Below, one piece after another: positions 26,164 to 34,973 of a stretch of DNA of 38,976 nt. This DNA is from Cryobacterium lactosi. GTDB taxonomy: Bacteria > Actinomycetota > Actinomycetes > Actinomycetales > Microbacteriaceae. The position numbers and the translations under genes are program-made. Position 1 is the stretch's first letter. The number at the start of each line of letters is the position of its first letter. The stretch is taken from positions 1 to 38,976 of the forward strand of contig NZ_SOHM01000029.1 of NCBI RefSeq assembly GCF_004403945.1. The letters run 5' to 3'. A model generated the notes under the pieces. That model did no database searches. It saw nothing but the letters and a program-made list of their open reading frames with translations, and was not told the origin of the DNA.

Positions 26164-27071
26164 TGACCGTACCGACCACCATCGCCCACCCTCCGGTGCA
26201 GCCGACGGATGCCACCGCTCCCCCGTCCAGGCGCGCCCTGAAGGCGCCCAAGGAGAGCTACAAGGTCAACTGGCCGCTCACCATCGTGCTTCTTGTGGCC
26301 GCGTTGACGATCCTCATCCCGCTCTACTTCACTGTCGTGATGGCGCTCAAGGGGCCGTCCCAGACCGGTGGAACGGGCCTGGAAACGCCGAACCCGGTCG
26401 AATTCGCCAACTTCCCCGCGGCCTGGGTCACGGTCGGCTTCGGCCGGGCCCTGATGTCCACCGCCTTGGTCACGGTTTTCAGCGTGATCGGCGCCGTGCT
26501 GGCCAGTTCGATGGTGGCCTACGCGATCGCCCGTAACTGGGAACGCCGGTTCTTCCGGGCGTCCTACGTCTACCTGCTGTCGGCGTTGTTCATCCCGTTC
26601 CCGGTGCTGATCCTGCCGCTGATCAAACAGACCGCGGTGCTCGGCCTCGACAACCCGGTCGGGGTGATCCTGCTGCACGTTCTGGGCGGAATCTCCTTCT
26701 TCTCACTGCTCTACATAGCCTTCATCCGCTCGATCCCGGTCGAGATCGAGGAATCGGCCCGCCTCGACGGCGCGTCCACCTGGCAGGTATTCTGGCGGAT
26801 CATCGTGCCACTGCTGGGCCCGATGAACGCCACGGTCGCGATCTTCGCGTTCCTCGGCGCCTGGAACGACTTCCTGCTGCCGCAGATGATCATCGCCGAC
26901 CCGACCCTGCAGACCCTGCCCGTGGTGCAGAACCTGTTCCAGGGCGAATTCAACACCGACTACAACCTGGCCTTCGCGTCCTACCTGATGGCGTTGGCGC
27001 CCACGCTGATCGTCTACGTGCTCGCGCAGCGCTGGGTGCTCTCCGGCGTGATGCGCGGAGCCGTCAAGTGA
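26163..27071 (+). CDS. Sugar ABC transporter permease, MalG-like
   Basis: 302 residues with about six membrane helices. The EAA loop is EIEESARLDGASTWQVFWRIIVPLL (about residues 193-218), and the C-terminal ALAPTLIVYVLAQRW segment is usual for MalG-type permeases. Translation is coupled to the upstream permease by a 1-nt overlap. The GH13 gene follows after 46 nt. No ATPase gene is present in the operon. Confidence 0.92.
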   Translation: MTVPTTIAHPPVQPTDATAPPSRRALKAPKESYKVNWPLTIVLLVAALTILIPLYFTVVMALKGPSQTGGTGLETPNPVEFANFPAAWVTVGFGRALMSTALVTVFSVIGAVLASSMVAYAIARNWERRFFRASYVYLLSALFIPFPVLILPLIKQTAVLGLDNPVGVILLHVLGGISFFSLLYIAFIRSIPVEIEESARLDGASTWQVFWRIIVPLLGPMNATVAIFAFLGAWNDFLLPQMIIADPTLQTLPVVQNLFQGEFNTDYNLAFASYLMALAPTLIVYVLAQRWVLSGVMRGAVK

Positions 27072-27117
27072 CCATCCATTTGTTCGATTCTCATTCGATA
27101 GCAGAAAGCGAGACCGT

Positions 27118-28776
27118 ATGACCCTCCTCGAATCCCAGACCAGCCAGAGCGACCGGAGCCTCGACGCCAACTGGTGGCGCCAGGCCGTGGTCTATCAGAT
27201 CTACCCGCGCAGCTTCGCCGACGCCAACGGCGACGGCATCGGCGACCTCGCCGGCGTGATCTCCCGCATCGACTACCTCAGGGAGCTCGGGGTGGATGCG
27301 GTGTGGCTGAGCCCGTTCTACCCGTCCGCCCTGGCCGACGGCGGCTATGACGTGGACGACTACCGCAACGTCGACCCGCGGATCGGCACCCTCTCCGAGT
27401 TCGACGAGATGGCCGCGGCGCTGCACGCGGCCGGCATCAAGGTGGTCGTGGACATCGTGCCGAACCACTCCTCGAACCTGCACGCCTGGTTCGCCCTGGC
27501 CCTCGCCGCTCCACGCGGATCGGCCGAGCGGGCGCGCTACATCTTCCGTGACGGCACCGGACCCGACGGCGCTTTGCCGCCCACCGACTGGGAATCGATC
27601 TTCGGCGGACCGGCCTGGACCCGGGTTGCCGACGGCCAGTGGTACCTGCACCTCTTCGCCCGCGAACAGCCCGACTTCAACTGGGACAACCGGGAGGTGC
27701 GCGACGACTTCCTGCGCACCCTGGCGTTCTGGGCCGATCGGGGTGTGGACGGGTTCCGCATCGACGTGGCGCACGCCCTGACCAAGGACCTCACCGAGCC
27801 GCTGCCCAGCCACGCCGAGCTGCAGGCCGCCATGCCCGTCGACGGGTCGCACCGTCTGTTCGACCGCAACGAGGTGCACGAGATCTACGCGGAATGGCGT
27901 GAGCTGTTCAACAGCTACGACCCGCCCCGCACCGCCGTGGCGGAGGCGTGGGTGCCGGCGGAGCGTCGCGCCCGCTATGCCAGCCCCGAGGGTCTGGGCC
28001 AGGCGTTCAACTTCGACCTGCTCAAGGCCGAGTGGAACGCGGCCGAGTTCCGCAGCATCATCGAGGACAACCTGCGCGAGGCCGAGCAGTCCGGAGCGTC
28101 GTCGACCTGGGTGTTCTCCAACCACGATGTAGTGCGGCACGCGTCCCGGTATGCCCTGCCGGCCGGCACAGCCCAGCAGGACTGGCTGTTCACCGGCGGA
28201 ACGTCGCCGGCACCCGACACCGAGCAGGGCCTGCGCCGGGCCCGGGCCGTCACGCTGCTGGCACTGGCGCTGCCCGGCTCGGCGTACCTGTACCAGGGCG
28301 AGGAGCTCGGCCTGCCCGAGGTGGCCGACCTGCCCGCCGACGCGCTGCAGGACCCCGCATTCTTCCGCTCCGCCGGCAAGGAGAAGGGCCGCGACGGCTG
28401 CCGGGTGCCGCTGCCGTGGACGGCCACCGGGCCCTCCTTCGGCTTCGGTCCGGGCGGCGCCCACCTGCCGCAACCTGCCTGGTTCTCCGAGTACGCGGCC
28501 GAGGTGCAGTCCGTGGACCCGGCATCGACCCTGGCCTTCTACCGGAGCGCGCTGGCCGCACGGCGTGTGCTGCAGTCGGCCGAACAGCTGACCTGGCGTG
28601 CGGCCGGAGCCGCGGACGTCGTGCAGTTCGAACGCCCGGGCGGATGGCTGTGTGTGACCAACTTCGGCGAGGTCGCGGCGCCCCTCCCGGCCGGCCGCAT
28701 CCTGCTCGCCAGCGGCCCGGTCGGCGACGACCTGCCGCCGGACACGACGGTGTGGCTCGCCACGGGCGAGCTGTAG
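27118..28776 (+). CDS. GH13 alpha-glucosidase
   Basis: 552 residues, with the complete GH13 alpha-amylase-type barrel. Conserved region I is DIVPNHSSN (Asp112, His117); region II is DGFRIDVAHAL with nucleophile Asp216; the acid/base is Glu276 (AVAEAWVP); region IV is FSNHDVVRHASRY with Asp337. An N-terminal VVYQIYPRSFADANGDGIGDLAG and FYPSALADGGYDVDDYR place it with oligo-1,6-/alpha-glucosidases rather than extracellular amylases. No signal peptide, so it acts in the cytoplasm on imported sugar. It is the last gene of the ABC operon, with a repeat hairpin 5 nt after its stop. Confidence 0.92.
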   Translation: MTLLESQTSQSDRSLDANWWRQAVVYQIYPRSFADANGDGIGDLAGVISRIDYLRELGVDAVWLSPFYPSALADGGYDVDDYRNVDPRIGTLSEFDEMAAALHAAGIKVVVDIVPNHSSNLHAWFALALAAPRGSAERARYIFRDGTGPDGALPPTDWESIFGGPAWTRVADGQWYLHLFAREQPDFNWDNREVRDDFLRTLAFWADRGVDGFRIDVAHALTKDLTEPLPSHAELQAAMPVDGSHRLFDRNEVHEIYAEWRELFNSYDPPRTAVAEAWVPAERRARYASPEGLGQAFNFDLLKAEWNAAEFRSIIEDNLREAEQSGASSTWVFSNHDVVRHASRYALPAGTAQQDWLFTGGTSPAPDTEQGLRRARAVTLLALALPGSAYLYQGEELGLPEVADLPADALQDPAFFRSAGKEKGRDGCRVPLPWTATGPSFGFGPGGAHLPQPAWFSEYAAEVQSVDPASTLAFYRSALAARRVLQSAEQLTWRAAGAADVVQFERPGGWLCVTNFGEVAAPLPAGRILLASGPVGDDLPPDTTVWLATGEL

Positions 28777-28780
28777 CCTG

Positions 28781-28840
28781 CGGCGTTAGGCGGGGCAGGC
28801 GCCGCTATGCCCCTGGCGCGCCACCCGCCTAACGGCGCCG
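28781..28840. repeat. Structured repeat directly after the GH13 stop
   Basis: Outer arms CGGCGTTAGGCGGG and CCCGCCTAACGGCG pair with one mismatch; inside lie GGGGCA-N10-TGCCCC and the palindrome TGGCGCGCCA. It matches the copy at 22413 at 57 of 60 positions. Placed 4 nt after the operon stop, it may end or stabilise the transcript. No T-tract is present. Confidence 0.8.
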
Positions 28841-28850
28841 TGCCCGCACG

Positions 28851-28890
28851 GCGACGCCGGGCACGGCCGCGCGACGTCGGGCACGGCAGG
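28851..28890. repeat. 20-bp tandem duplication
   Basis: GCGACGCCGGGCACGGCCGC (28851-28870) and GCGACGTCGGGCACGGCAGG (28871-28890) agree at 17 of 20 positions. They lie just after the structured repeat and before the PAS-GGDEF-EAL gene. Confidence 0.7.
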
Positions 28891-28922
28891 GCGAGGACAC
28901 CGGGGCCGTTATGGGCATCCGG

Positions 28923-28928
28923 TACTAT
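28923..28928 (+). promoter_or_regulatory. -10 box TACTAT before the PAS-GGDEF-EAL gene
   Basis: TACTAT in an otherwise GC-rich leader would start transcription near 28935, about 45 nt before the ATG at 28981, which has a GGCAGGGG ribosome site. No clear -35 box. Confidence 0.3.
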
Positions 28929-28980
28929 TCGACTACCGATCACAGATTCGCGATCCCTCAGGCTCGCAGGCAGGGGCACG

Positions 28981-31900
28981 ATGGCGCGGGGATCCACCGT
29001 CGACGGCACCCACGTTGGCGGCCCGCTGGCCGGGAGTTCCCCGGTGCCGGACGCCCACGGCCACGACGACGCACTGCGCTGGCCCACCGGAATGCCGGCC
29101 GGCCTGGACGGGCACCTCCCGGTGGTGCCCGCCGGCAGCGGCGCGGTCATCCGAGATCCCCACGGCCGGGTGATCGGCGCCAACACCACCGCGGCGCGCC
29201 TGCTGCACCTCACCTGGGAGCAGTTGCTGGCCACCGTCGCAGAGGGTGCGCACTGGCAGCCCATCGACGAGCGCGGCCTGCCGATCCACTTCGACCGGGA
29301 ACCCGGCTCGCTCACCACGCACGGCGGGCTCGGCCTCGGCGATCACATCGTGGGAGTGGCGCTGCCCAGCATCCACAACACCACCGATCGTCTGGCCTGG
29401 CTGAGCGTCAGCAGAACCGCGGCCGTGCACGCTGACGGCACGCCGATGGCCGAGATGGTCGTGTTCACCGATGTGACCGAGACTCCCCGCGGACGTGCGG
29501 CGACGGACCGGGTGTTCGCCGGCTACCGCGACCTCGGCGACAACGTCACCGACTTCGTCCTGCGCACGGCGACGCGGGGCGTTATCGAGTGGGCGTCCCC
29601 GTCGGTCTCCGCGGCGACCGGGTGGCCGATGGCGGCCGTGATCGGCCGGGTCAGCCGGGACTTCGAACATCCGGACGACGAGACCAGGTCTCGCGAGTTG
29701 ATGCGTCGTCTCCTCGAGGGCGAGCGCAGCCAGGGCCGGTGCCGCCTGCTCTGCGCCGACGGAACCTACCGGTGGTTCGTCATCTCCTCAGGCCCCATCC
29801 TCGACCGCGACGGTGCCGTCATCGGCGGTGTGCACGGCTTCACCAGCATCGACGCGCTCGTTGACGCCGAACGGGCCACCGAGTCCGAGCGGGCCATTCT
29901 GCGCGCCTCCCTGGACAGCCTCGCCGACCCGTACGTCGTGGTCACGGCCGCCCGCGACCCGCACGGCGCCGTCGTCGACCTGCTGGTCACCGAGGCCAAC
30001 CCGGCCGCCTGCGAATTCCAGCAGGCCACCCGGGACCAGCTCCTCGGCAGCTCCCTGCTCGAACAGCTGCCGAGCGCGATCGGCGATCGGCTGGCGCTGC
30101 TCTGCGCGGAGGTTCTCGACAGCGGCCGTGCGCAGGGACTGGCGAACGTGCAGTCAGAGGACCCCGTCCGGCAGCGCTGGTACGACGTGCGGGTCTCCCC
30201 CGTCGGCGAGGGCATCTCGGTGCTGCTGCGCGATGTGACCGATCAGCACCTGGCGGCCCTGGCCGTGCAGGAGTCCGAGCGCCGCTACCGGCTCCTGGCC
30301 GAGAACGCCTCCGATGTCGTTCTCATGGTCGGCCCGGACGACCGGATCGCCTGGGTCTCGCCGTCGGCGCAGGAACTGCTCGGCTGGAGCCCGGATGCCC
30401 TGGTCGGGCAGCTGTCGACCTACCTGGTGCACCCCGACAACATGGCCGAGGTCCTGGACACCCGGGACGCGTTCACCGACGGCATGCTCCAGCTCGCCCC
30501 GTTCCAGGTGCAGCGCAAGAACGGCGTGCACCGCTGGATCTCGGCGTCGATCCGGGAGATGCGCGACGCTAACGGCGACCTGATCGGCCGGGTCGTGTCG
30601 CTGCGGGACGTGCACGAGGAGACCCTTGCCCAGCGGGCGCTTGAGGCCTCCGAGCAGATGTTCAAGGCGGTGCTGACGTCTTCGTCGACGGGAATGATCC
30701 TGTGTGACCTGACCGGACGCATCCAGGTGATCAATGCGGCACTCTGCCGTCTGCTGCAACGCGACGAGGCCTGGCTGTTGAGCCGCCACGCCGATGAACT
30801 CGTGCACCCCGACGACCTGCGTGCCCTGCACCAGTCCCGGGCCGCCTCGGTCACGGGCGGGGGCTCCTCGCAGACGATGGAATTGCGGCTGGTGCGCGCG
30901 GATGGCGCCATCATCTGGGCGCGCCGCACCGCGTCGGTGATCCGGGACGCCGCGAACGCCCCCGAACGCCTGGTGGTGCAGCTCGAGGACGTCACCGCCG
31001 AGCACGAGGCCCGTGAGGAGCTGCGTTTTCACGCCTTCACGGACAAGCTCACCGGCATGCACAACCGGGCCTGGATCCTCAACGCGCTCGAACTGGACCT
31101 CGAGCAGGCCCAGCGTTCCCAGGGTGTGGTGGGGGTGCTGTTCATCGACCTCGACAACTTCAAGCTCGTCAACGACTCGCTCGGCCACGCGGCCGGCGAT
31201 GAGGTGCTCGCCGAGATCGCCGAGCGGATGATGGGGGCGATGCGTTCCCAGGACCGGGTCGGCCGGTTCGGCGGCGACGAGTTCGTGGTCGTCGTCCCCG
31301 ATGGGCGCGACCCCACCGAGGTGGAGCGGGTGGCCGAGCGCATCGCCGCCGCCCTCGGCACCGAACTCACCATCGAGGGGCACCGCATCATGCCGACGGT
31401 GTCGATCGGCATCGCGCTGTCCATGCCGGACTCCACCGCCGCCAGCCTGCTCCGTGACACCGACTCTGCCCTGTTCCAAGCCAAGCGCAGCGGCCGGGCC
31501 CGCTGGCAGTTCTTCGACGCCACCATGCACTCCCAGGCCATGACCCGGCTCACCATCGAAGACGAGATCCGGATGTCGCTGCTCGCCGGCGACTTCGTGG
31601 TGCACTACCAACCGCTGGTGGCCCTTTTCGATCGCACGGTCGTCGGCCACGAGGCGCTCGTGCGCTGGCAGCACCCGCAACGCGGGCTGCTGTCGCCGCA
31701 GGATTTCCTGGCCGTCGCCGAGGAGTCCGGCCTCATCGTAGGCATCGGCCGGTGCGTGCTCGACCAGGTCTGCGCCGTGCTGGCCGCGCATCCGGATGCC
31801 CCCGGCACGATCAGCGTGAACGTGTCGGCCGTGGAGCTGGCCCACGACGAGTGGGCCGAGAAGTTCCTGGGCATCGTGGACATTCACGGCGTTGACCCGT

Positions 31901-32382
31901 CCCGGCTGGTCGTGGAGGTCACCGAGACCGCGGTGATGTCGCTGCGGGCGCACACGGCGGGCAGCGTGGCGGCGCTCCGCGACCGGGGCATCGGCCTGCA
32001 CGTGGACGACTTCGGCACCGGGTTCTCCTCGATCGCGGTGCTGCGCGACCTGCCGGTCACCGGCCTCAAGCTCGACGCCAGCTTCGTCGCCGACCTTGCT
32101 GCACCGGGAGCGGTGGGTCGGTTGGGGTCTGACGGTGCTTCTGGTGATGGTGCTGCCGCTGATGGTGGCGCCGGCGGGTCCACTGCTGATGGCGCGCACA
32201 ATGCCGGCGCCCGCGGCTCCGGCGCGCTGGCCGCGGGGCTGGCCGGCCTGGTCGCCCACCTCGGCCTCACCGGGGTGGCCGAGGGCATCGAGACCGAGGA
32301 GCAGGAGGCGACGTTGCGCGCCCAGGGTTGGCAGCACGGCCAGGGCTACCTCTTCGGTCGCCCGGCGCCCTGGCCCGGCTGA
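28981..32382 (+). CDS. Multi-PAS GGDEF-EAL bifunctional c-di-GMP protein
   Basis: 1133 residues, no membrane segment. Five PAS-like domains precede the catalytic parts: about 50-165, 185-290, 305-420, 435-545 and 555-675. The GGDEF domain (about 680-850) has intact GGDEF at 764-768 and an RxxD inhibitory site (R755-D758). The EAL domain (about 858-1130) has EAL at 891-893, Asn947, Glu982, the DDFGTG loop at 1009-1014 and Lys1030, so both cyclase and phosphodiesterase activities look possible. Between LKLD (1029-1032) and VAEGIE (1099-1104) is an extra Gly/Ala/Asp-rich stretch of about 35 residues. The start at 28981 is preferred because the upstream codons are repeat-derived. Confidence 0.9.
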   Translation: MARGSTVDGTHVGGPLAGSSPVPDAHGHDDALRWPTGMPAGLDGHLPVVPAGSGAVIRDPHGRVIGANTTAARLLHLTWEQLLATVAEGAHWQPIDERGLPIHFDREPGSLTTHGGLGLGDHIVGVALPSIHNTTDRLAWLSVSRTAAVHADGTPMAEMVVFTDVTETPRGRAATDRVFAGYRDLGDNVTDFVLRTATRGVIEWASPSVSAATGWPMAAVIGRVSRDFEHPDDETRSRELMRRLLEGERSQGRCRLLCADGTYRWFVISSGPILDRDGAVIGGVHGFTSIDALVDAERATESERAILRASLDSLADPYVVVTAARDPHGAVVDLLVTEANPAACEFQQATRDQLLGSSLLEQLPSAIGDRLALLCAEVLDSGRAQGLANVQSEDPVRQRWYDVRVSPVGEGISVLLRDVTDQHLAALAVQESERRYRLLAENASDVVLMVGPDDRIAWVSPSAQELLGWSPDALVGQLSTYLVHPDNMAEVLDTRDAFTDGMLQLAPFQVQRKNGVHRWISASIREMRDANGDLIGRVVSLRDVHEETLAQRALEASEQMFKAVLTSSSTGMILCDLTGRIQVINAALCRLLQRDEAWLLSRHADELVHPDDLRALHQSRAASVTGGGSSQTMELRLVRADGAIIWARRTASVIRDAANAPERLVVQLEDVTAEHEAREELRFHAFTDKLTGMHNRAWILNALELDLEQAQRSQGVVGVLFIDLDNFKLVNDSLGHAAGDEVLAEIAERMMGAMRSQDRVGRFGGDEFVVVVPDGRDPTEVERVAERIAAALGTELTIEGHRIMPTVSIGIALSMPDSTAASLLRDTDSALFQAKRSGRARWQFFDATMHSQAMTRLTIEDEIRMSLLAGDFVVHYQPLVALFDRTVVGHEALVRWQHPQRGLLSPQDFLAVAEESGLIVGIGRCVLDQVCAVLAAHPDAPGTISVNVSAVELAHDEWAEKFLGIVDIHGVDPSRLVVEVTETAVMSLRAHTAGSVAALRDRGIGLHVDDFGTGFSSIAVLRDLPVTGLKLDASFVADLAAPGAVGRLGSDGASGDGAAADGGAGGSTADGAHNAGARGSGALAAGLAGLVAHLGLTGVAEGIETEEQEATLRAQGWQHGQGYLFGRPAPWPG

Positions 32383-32402
32383 GACGTGCCCGCCGCATCC
32401 GG

Positions 32403-33188
32403 ATGATCACAGAACCCCCGACCACATACTTTCAGGTCATCGACAACTCGGCCGGCACGCCGGTGATTCTGCACGCCCCGCACGGCGGGCGCATCATCCC
32501 GCCGGAACACCTGGGCTCGTACCTGATCTCCCCGCCGGAGCTGGAGGTCGAGAAGGATGCCATGACCGATCACCACACGGACACCCTCGTCGCGGCGATC
32601 ACCGGCGCCAGCGCCGTCATCAACTCGATGTCCAGGTTCGCGGTCGACGTGGAGCGGTTCCCCGACGAGACCGAGGAGATGAATGCCGTCGGCATGGGCG
32701 TGCTCTACACCCACGGCTCCCGCGGGCAAGAGATCCGCCGGGTGTCCGCCGCCGATGAGGCGTCGCTGCTGGAGTACTTCGCCGGCTATTCGCGCCGGTT
32801 CACCAACCTCGTCGACGCCACCCTGGCGCAGCACGGCCGGGCCGTGATCATCGACGTGCACTCGTACCCGCAGCGGGAACTTCCCTACGAGCTGCACGGC
32901 GGTGCTGCCCGCGCGCCGCTGTGCATCGGATCCGACCCGTTCCACGCATCCGCCCCGCTGCTGCGAACGGTGACCGAGAGTTTCGCCGGTCTCGAATCGG
33001 CCGCCAACACCCCCTTCGCCGGTTCCTACGTGCCGCTGAAGCACTACCGAACGGATGCGAGGGTCAGCTCGGTCATGCTCGAGCTCCGCCGGGATGTCTA
33101 CCTGGACGAGGCCACCGTCGAAATCAATGAGGCCGGCTTCCTCGGTCTGCAGCAGAGCCTGCAGCGCCTGGTCGACCGGCTGGCCTGA
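32403..33188 (+). CDS. N-formylglutamate amidohydrolase-family protein
   Basis: 261 residues. Features of the FGase fold are visible: VILHAPHGGRIIP at the start, the DHHTDTLV segment, FAVDVERFPDE and IIDVHSYP, which provide the metal ligands and the glutamate side-chain site. Members release formate and glutamate in histidine breakdown or act on related N-acyl substrates. No other hut genes are in the window, so its pathway is unproven. It starts 20 nt after the PAS-GGDEF-EAL gene on the same strand and is probably cotranscribed. The ribosome site is weak. Confidence 0.85.
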   Translation: MITEPPTTYFQVIDNSAGTPVILHAPHGGRIIPPEHLGSYLISPPELEVEKDAMTDHHTDTLVAAITGASAVINSMSRFAVDVERFPDETEEMNAVGMGVLYTHGSRGQEIRRVSAADEASLLEYFAGYSRRFTNLVDATLAQHGRAVIIDVHSYPQRELPYELHGGAARAPLCIGSDPFHASAPLLRTVTESFAGLESAANTPFAGSYVPLKHYRTDARVSSVMLELRRDVYLDEATVEINEAGFLGLQQSLQRLVDRLA

Positions 33189-33234
33189 CCGGTCGGGGCA
33201 CTTCAGGGGCACTGGGGTTCGCGGGCGGTCCAGG

Positions 33235-34815
33235 TCACCAGCGGCGCAGGTTGCCCAGGGTGCGGTCGCCGAGGAGCCAACTGACCGATACGAACACCGT
33301 CGCAATGGCCGCACCGGCGGCGGTGAGGAGGCCGAGCTGAGCGGCGAAGCCTGTGGGGGTGCCCACGAGGGTGAGCAGCGCCAGCCCGGTTGCGGAGCCG
33401 GCGACCGCGGCACCGACCAGGCGCAGATACCCGAGAGCTCCGCCTGGGCGGCTCACCGGTACGTGTCCGCGGGCCCGGAAGGTGCGCTGGAGCGCGAGGT
33501 GGGCGGTCTGCCAGCCGACGAGATTCGCAAGCGAAATGCCGGCTGCGATGCCGATAACCACGAATTCCGGCGGGAGGACGAGCGCGGCCGCCGCAGCCCC
33601 GGTGGCGGACAGGCCGGCAATGACGAGTTGGGTGACGAACGGGCCGCGGGCGTCCTGCAGCGCAAACGATGTGCGATTGAGCACGTACGCCTGGCTGAAG
33701 CCGATGAGCCCGACCGCCAAGACCTGCAGCACCGCTCCGATGATCGGGCCGCCGAACAACACCGTGGTGATCAGTGGCCCCAGCGCGACGAAGACCGCCG
33801 CCGCGGCGATGGAGACGTACGCGACCGGCTGCGCCGCAGCACCGGACAGCGCGGCCGTTTGGCCGACGTCATTCCGGGCGGCGAATCCGCTCATGCGCGT
33901 GTAGAGCGCCGTGGTCAACGACACGGTGACGATGCCGTGTGGCAGGAGCATCAGCAGGTAGGCGACCGAGAACGAGTTCAGACTGGGCCCGTCCATTCCC
34001 ATCCGGTGCAGGGTCTGGCCGGCACCGCTTGCGACGTTGGAGGTGACCAGATAGGCCGCCTGGCCGGCGATGACGCCGAGAAGCGTCCAGCCGGCCAACG
34101 TCGACATCCGTCCCAGCCCGCCGAAGCCCCAGCGGAACCGGAATCGGAACCCGATCCGCCGGAGCGGGATGACGAGCAGAATGGCCTGAATGGCGATGGC
34201 CAGCGTGGCAGATCCGCTGAGGACCGCCACCATCTGCGCGTCCCATTCATCCACGCCACCCAGCCCCGACGGCAGCAGGGCCAGGAACACCACGATTCCC
34301 CCGATGCCCACGAGATTGGCGGCCGCCGGCGCCCAGGCCGGGGCACCGAAGACACCGCGCGCGTTCAGCACCTGGGAGAGCACGGCGAAGGCGATCAGGA
34401 AGAACACCTGTGGCAGGCACCAGTACGCCATCGCCGTGGCCAGACCATGCCATTGGGGCGACAGGGTCGTGGCATAGGCCCATACGATACCGGGGGCGGC
34501 CAGGGTGAGGATGACCGTCGCCGCGGCGCCGCCCACTAGAACGACTGTGAGCAACCGGTCGGTGTCGGCCTGACCGGCCGGTCCGTTCTGCAGGTTGCGC
34601 ACCAGCTGCGGAACGAGCACCGCGCCGAGCACCCCGCCGGCGATCAGGGCGAACAGGTAGGTGGGCGCCGAATTCGCGATCTCGAAGGTCTGACCGCCGA
34701 CGGCGACGCTGCTGCCGCCGATGGCCGCCACCAGCAGGATCGACTTGACGAAACCGAGCGCCCGGGACACCAGCGTCGCCGCCATCATCGACCCGATAGC
34801 GCCGCGTGCGCTCAC
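33235..34815 (-). CDS. MurJ/MviN-family lipid II flippase
   Basis: 526 residues with about 14 membrane helices, beginning with GTG at 34813-34815. The first helices contain MMAATLVSRALGFVKSILLVAAIGG, the expected MurJ N-terminus, and the APTYLFALIAGGVLGAVLVPQL segment is the usual second helix pair. MurJ moves lipid II across the membrane for peptidoglycan synthesis. In actinobacteria the main murJ usually sits beside trxB and parA near the origin; this one is not, so it may be a second copy with a specialised role. Ribosome site weak. Confidence 0.85.
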   Translation of the reverse strand: MSARGAIGSMMAATLVSRALGFVKSILLVAAIGGSSVAVGGQTFEIANSAPTYLFALIAGGVLGAVLVPQLVRNLQNGPAGQADTDRLLTVVLVGGAAATVILTLAAPGIVWAYATTLSPQWHGLATAMAYWCLPQVFFLIAFAVLSQVLNARGVFGAPAWAPAAANLVGIGGIVVFLALLPSGLGGVDEWDAQMVAVLSGSATLAIAIQAILLVIPLRRIGFRFRFRWGFGGLGRMSTLAGWTLLGVIAGQAAYLVTSNVASGAGQTLHRMGMDGPSLNSFSVAYLLMLLPHGIVTVSLTTALYTRMSGFAARNDVGQTAALSGAAAQPVAYVSIAAAAVFVALGPLITTVLFGGPIIGAVLQVLAVGLIGFSQAYVLNRTSFALQDARGPFVTQLVIAGLSATGAAAAALVLPPEFVVIGIAAGISLANLVGWQTAHLALQRTFRARGHVPVSRPGGALGYLRLVGAAVAGSATGLALLTLVGTPTGFAAQLGLLTAAGAAIATVFVSVSWLLGDRTLGNLRRW

Positions 34816-34961
34816 CTGCAGCGCCCCAGCCCGGATAAGCAGAGTCGGCAGGCCGACGGTTGATCCCCCATCCGCCTAGACTCCCACAACCGTGGGGGCG
34901 CCAGTCGCCGCGTGGGCGCGCTATCGGTCGTTCCAGGGCGCAGAGGCGTCGACCCACTCCG

Positions 34962-34967
34962 TAGGAT
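34962..34967 (+). promoter_or_regulatory. -10 box TAGGAT, leaderless start of 34974
   Basis: TAGGAT ends 6 nt before the ATG at 34974, the same hexamer and spacing as before the HxlR gene. No ribosome site. Confidence 0.5.
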
Positions 34968-34973
34968 GGCCCC

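Noticed and set aside
30154..32337. Long open frame opposite the GGDEF-EAL part
   Set aside because: Same reason; the GGDEF and EAL motifs are on the plus strand.
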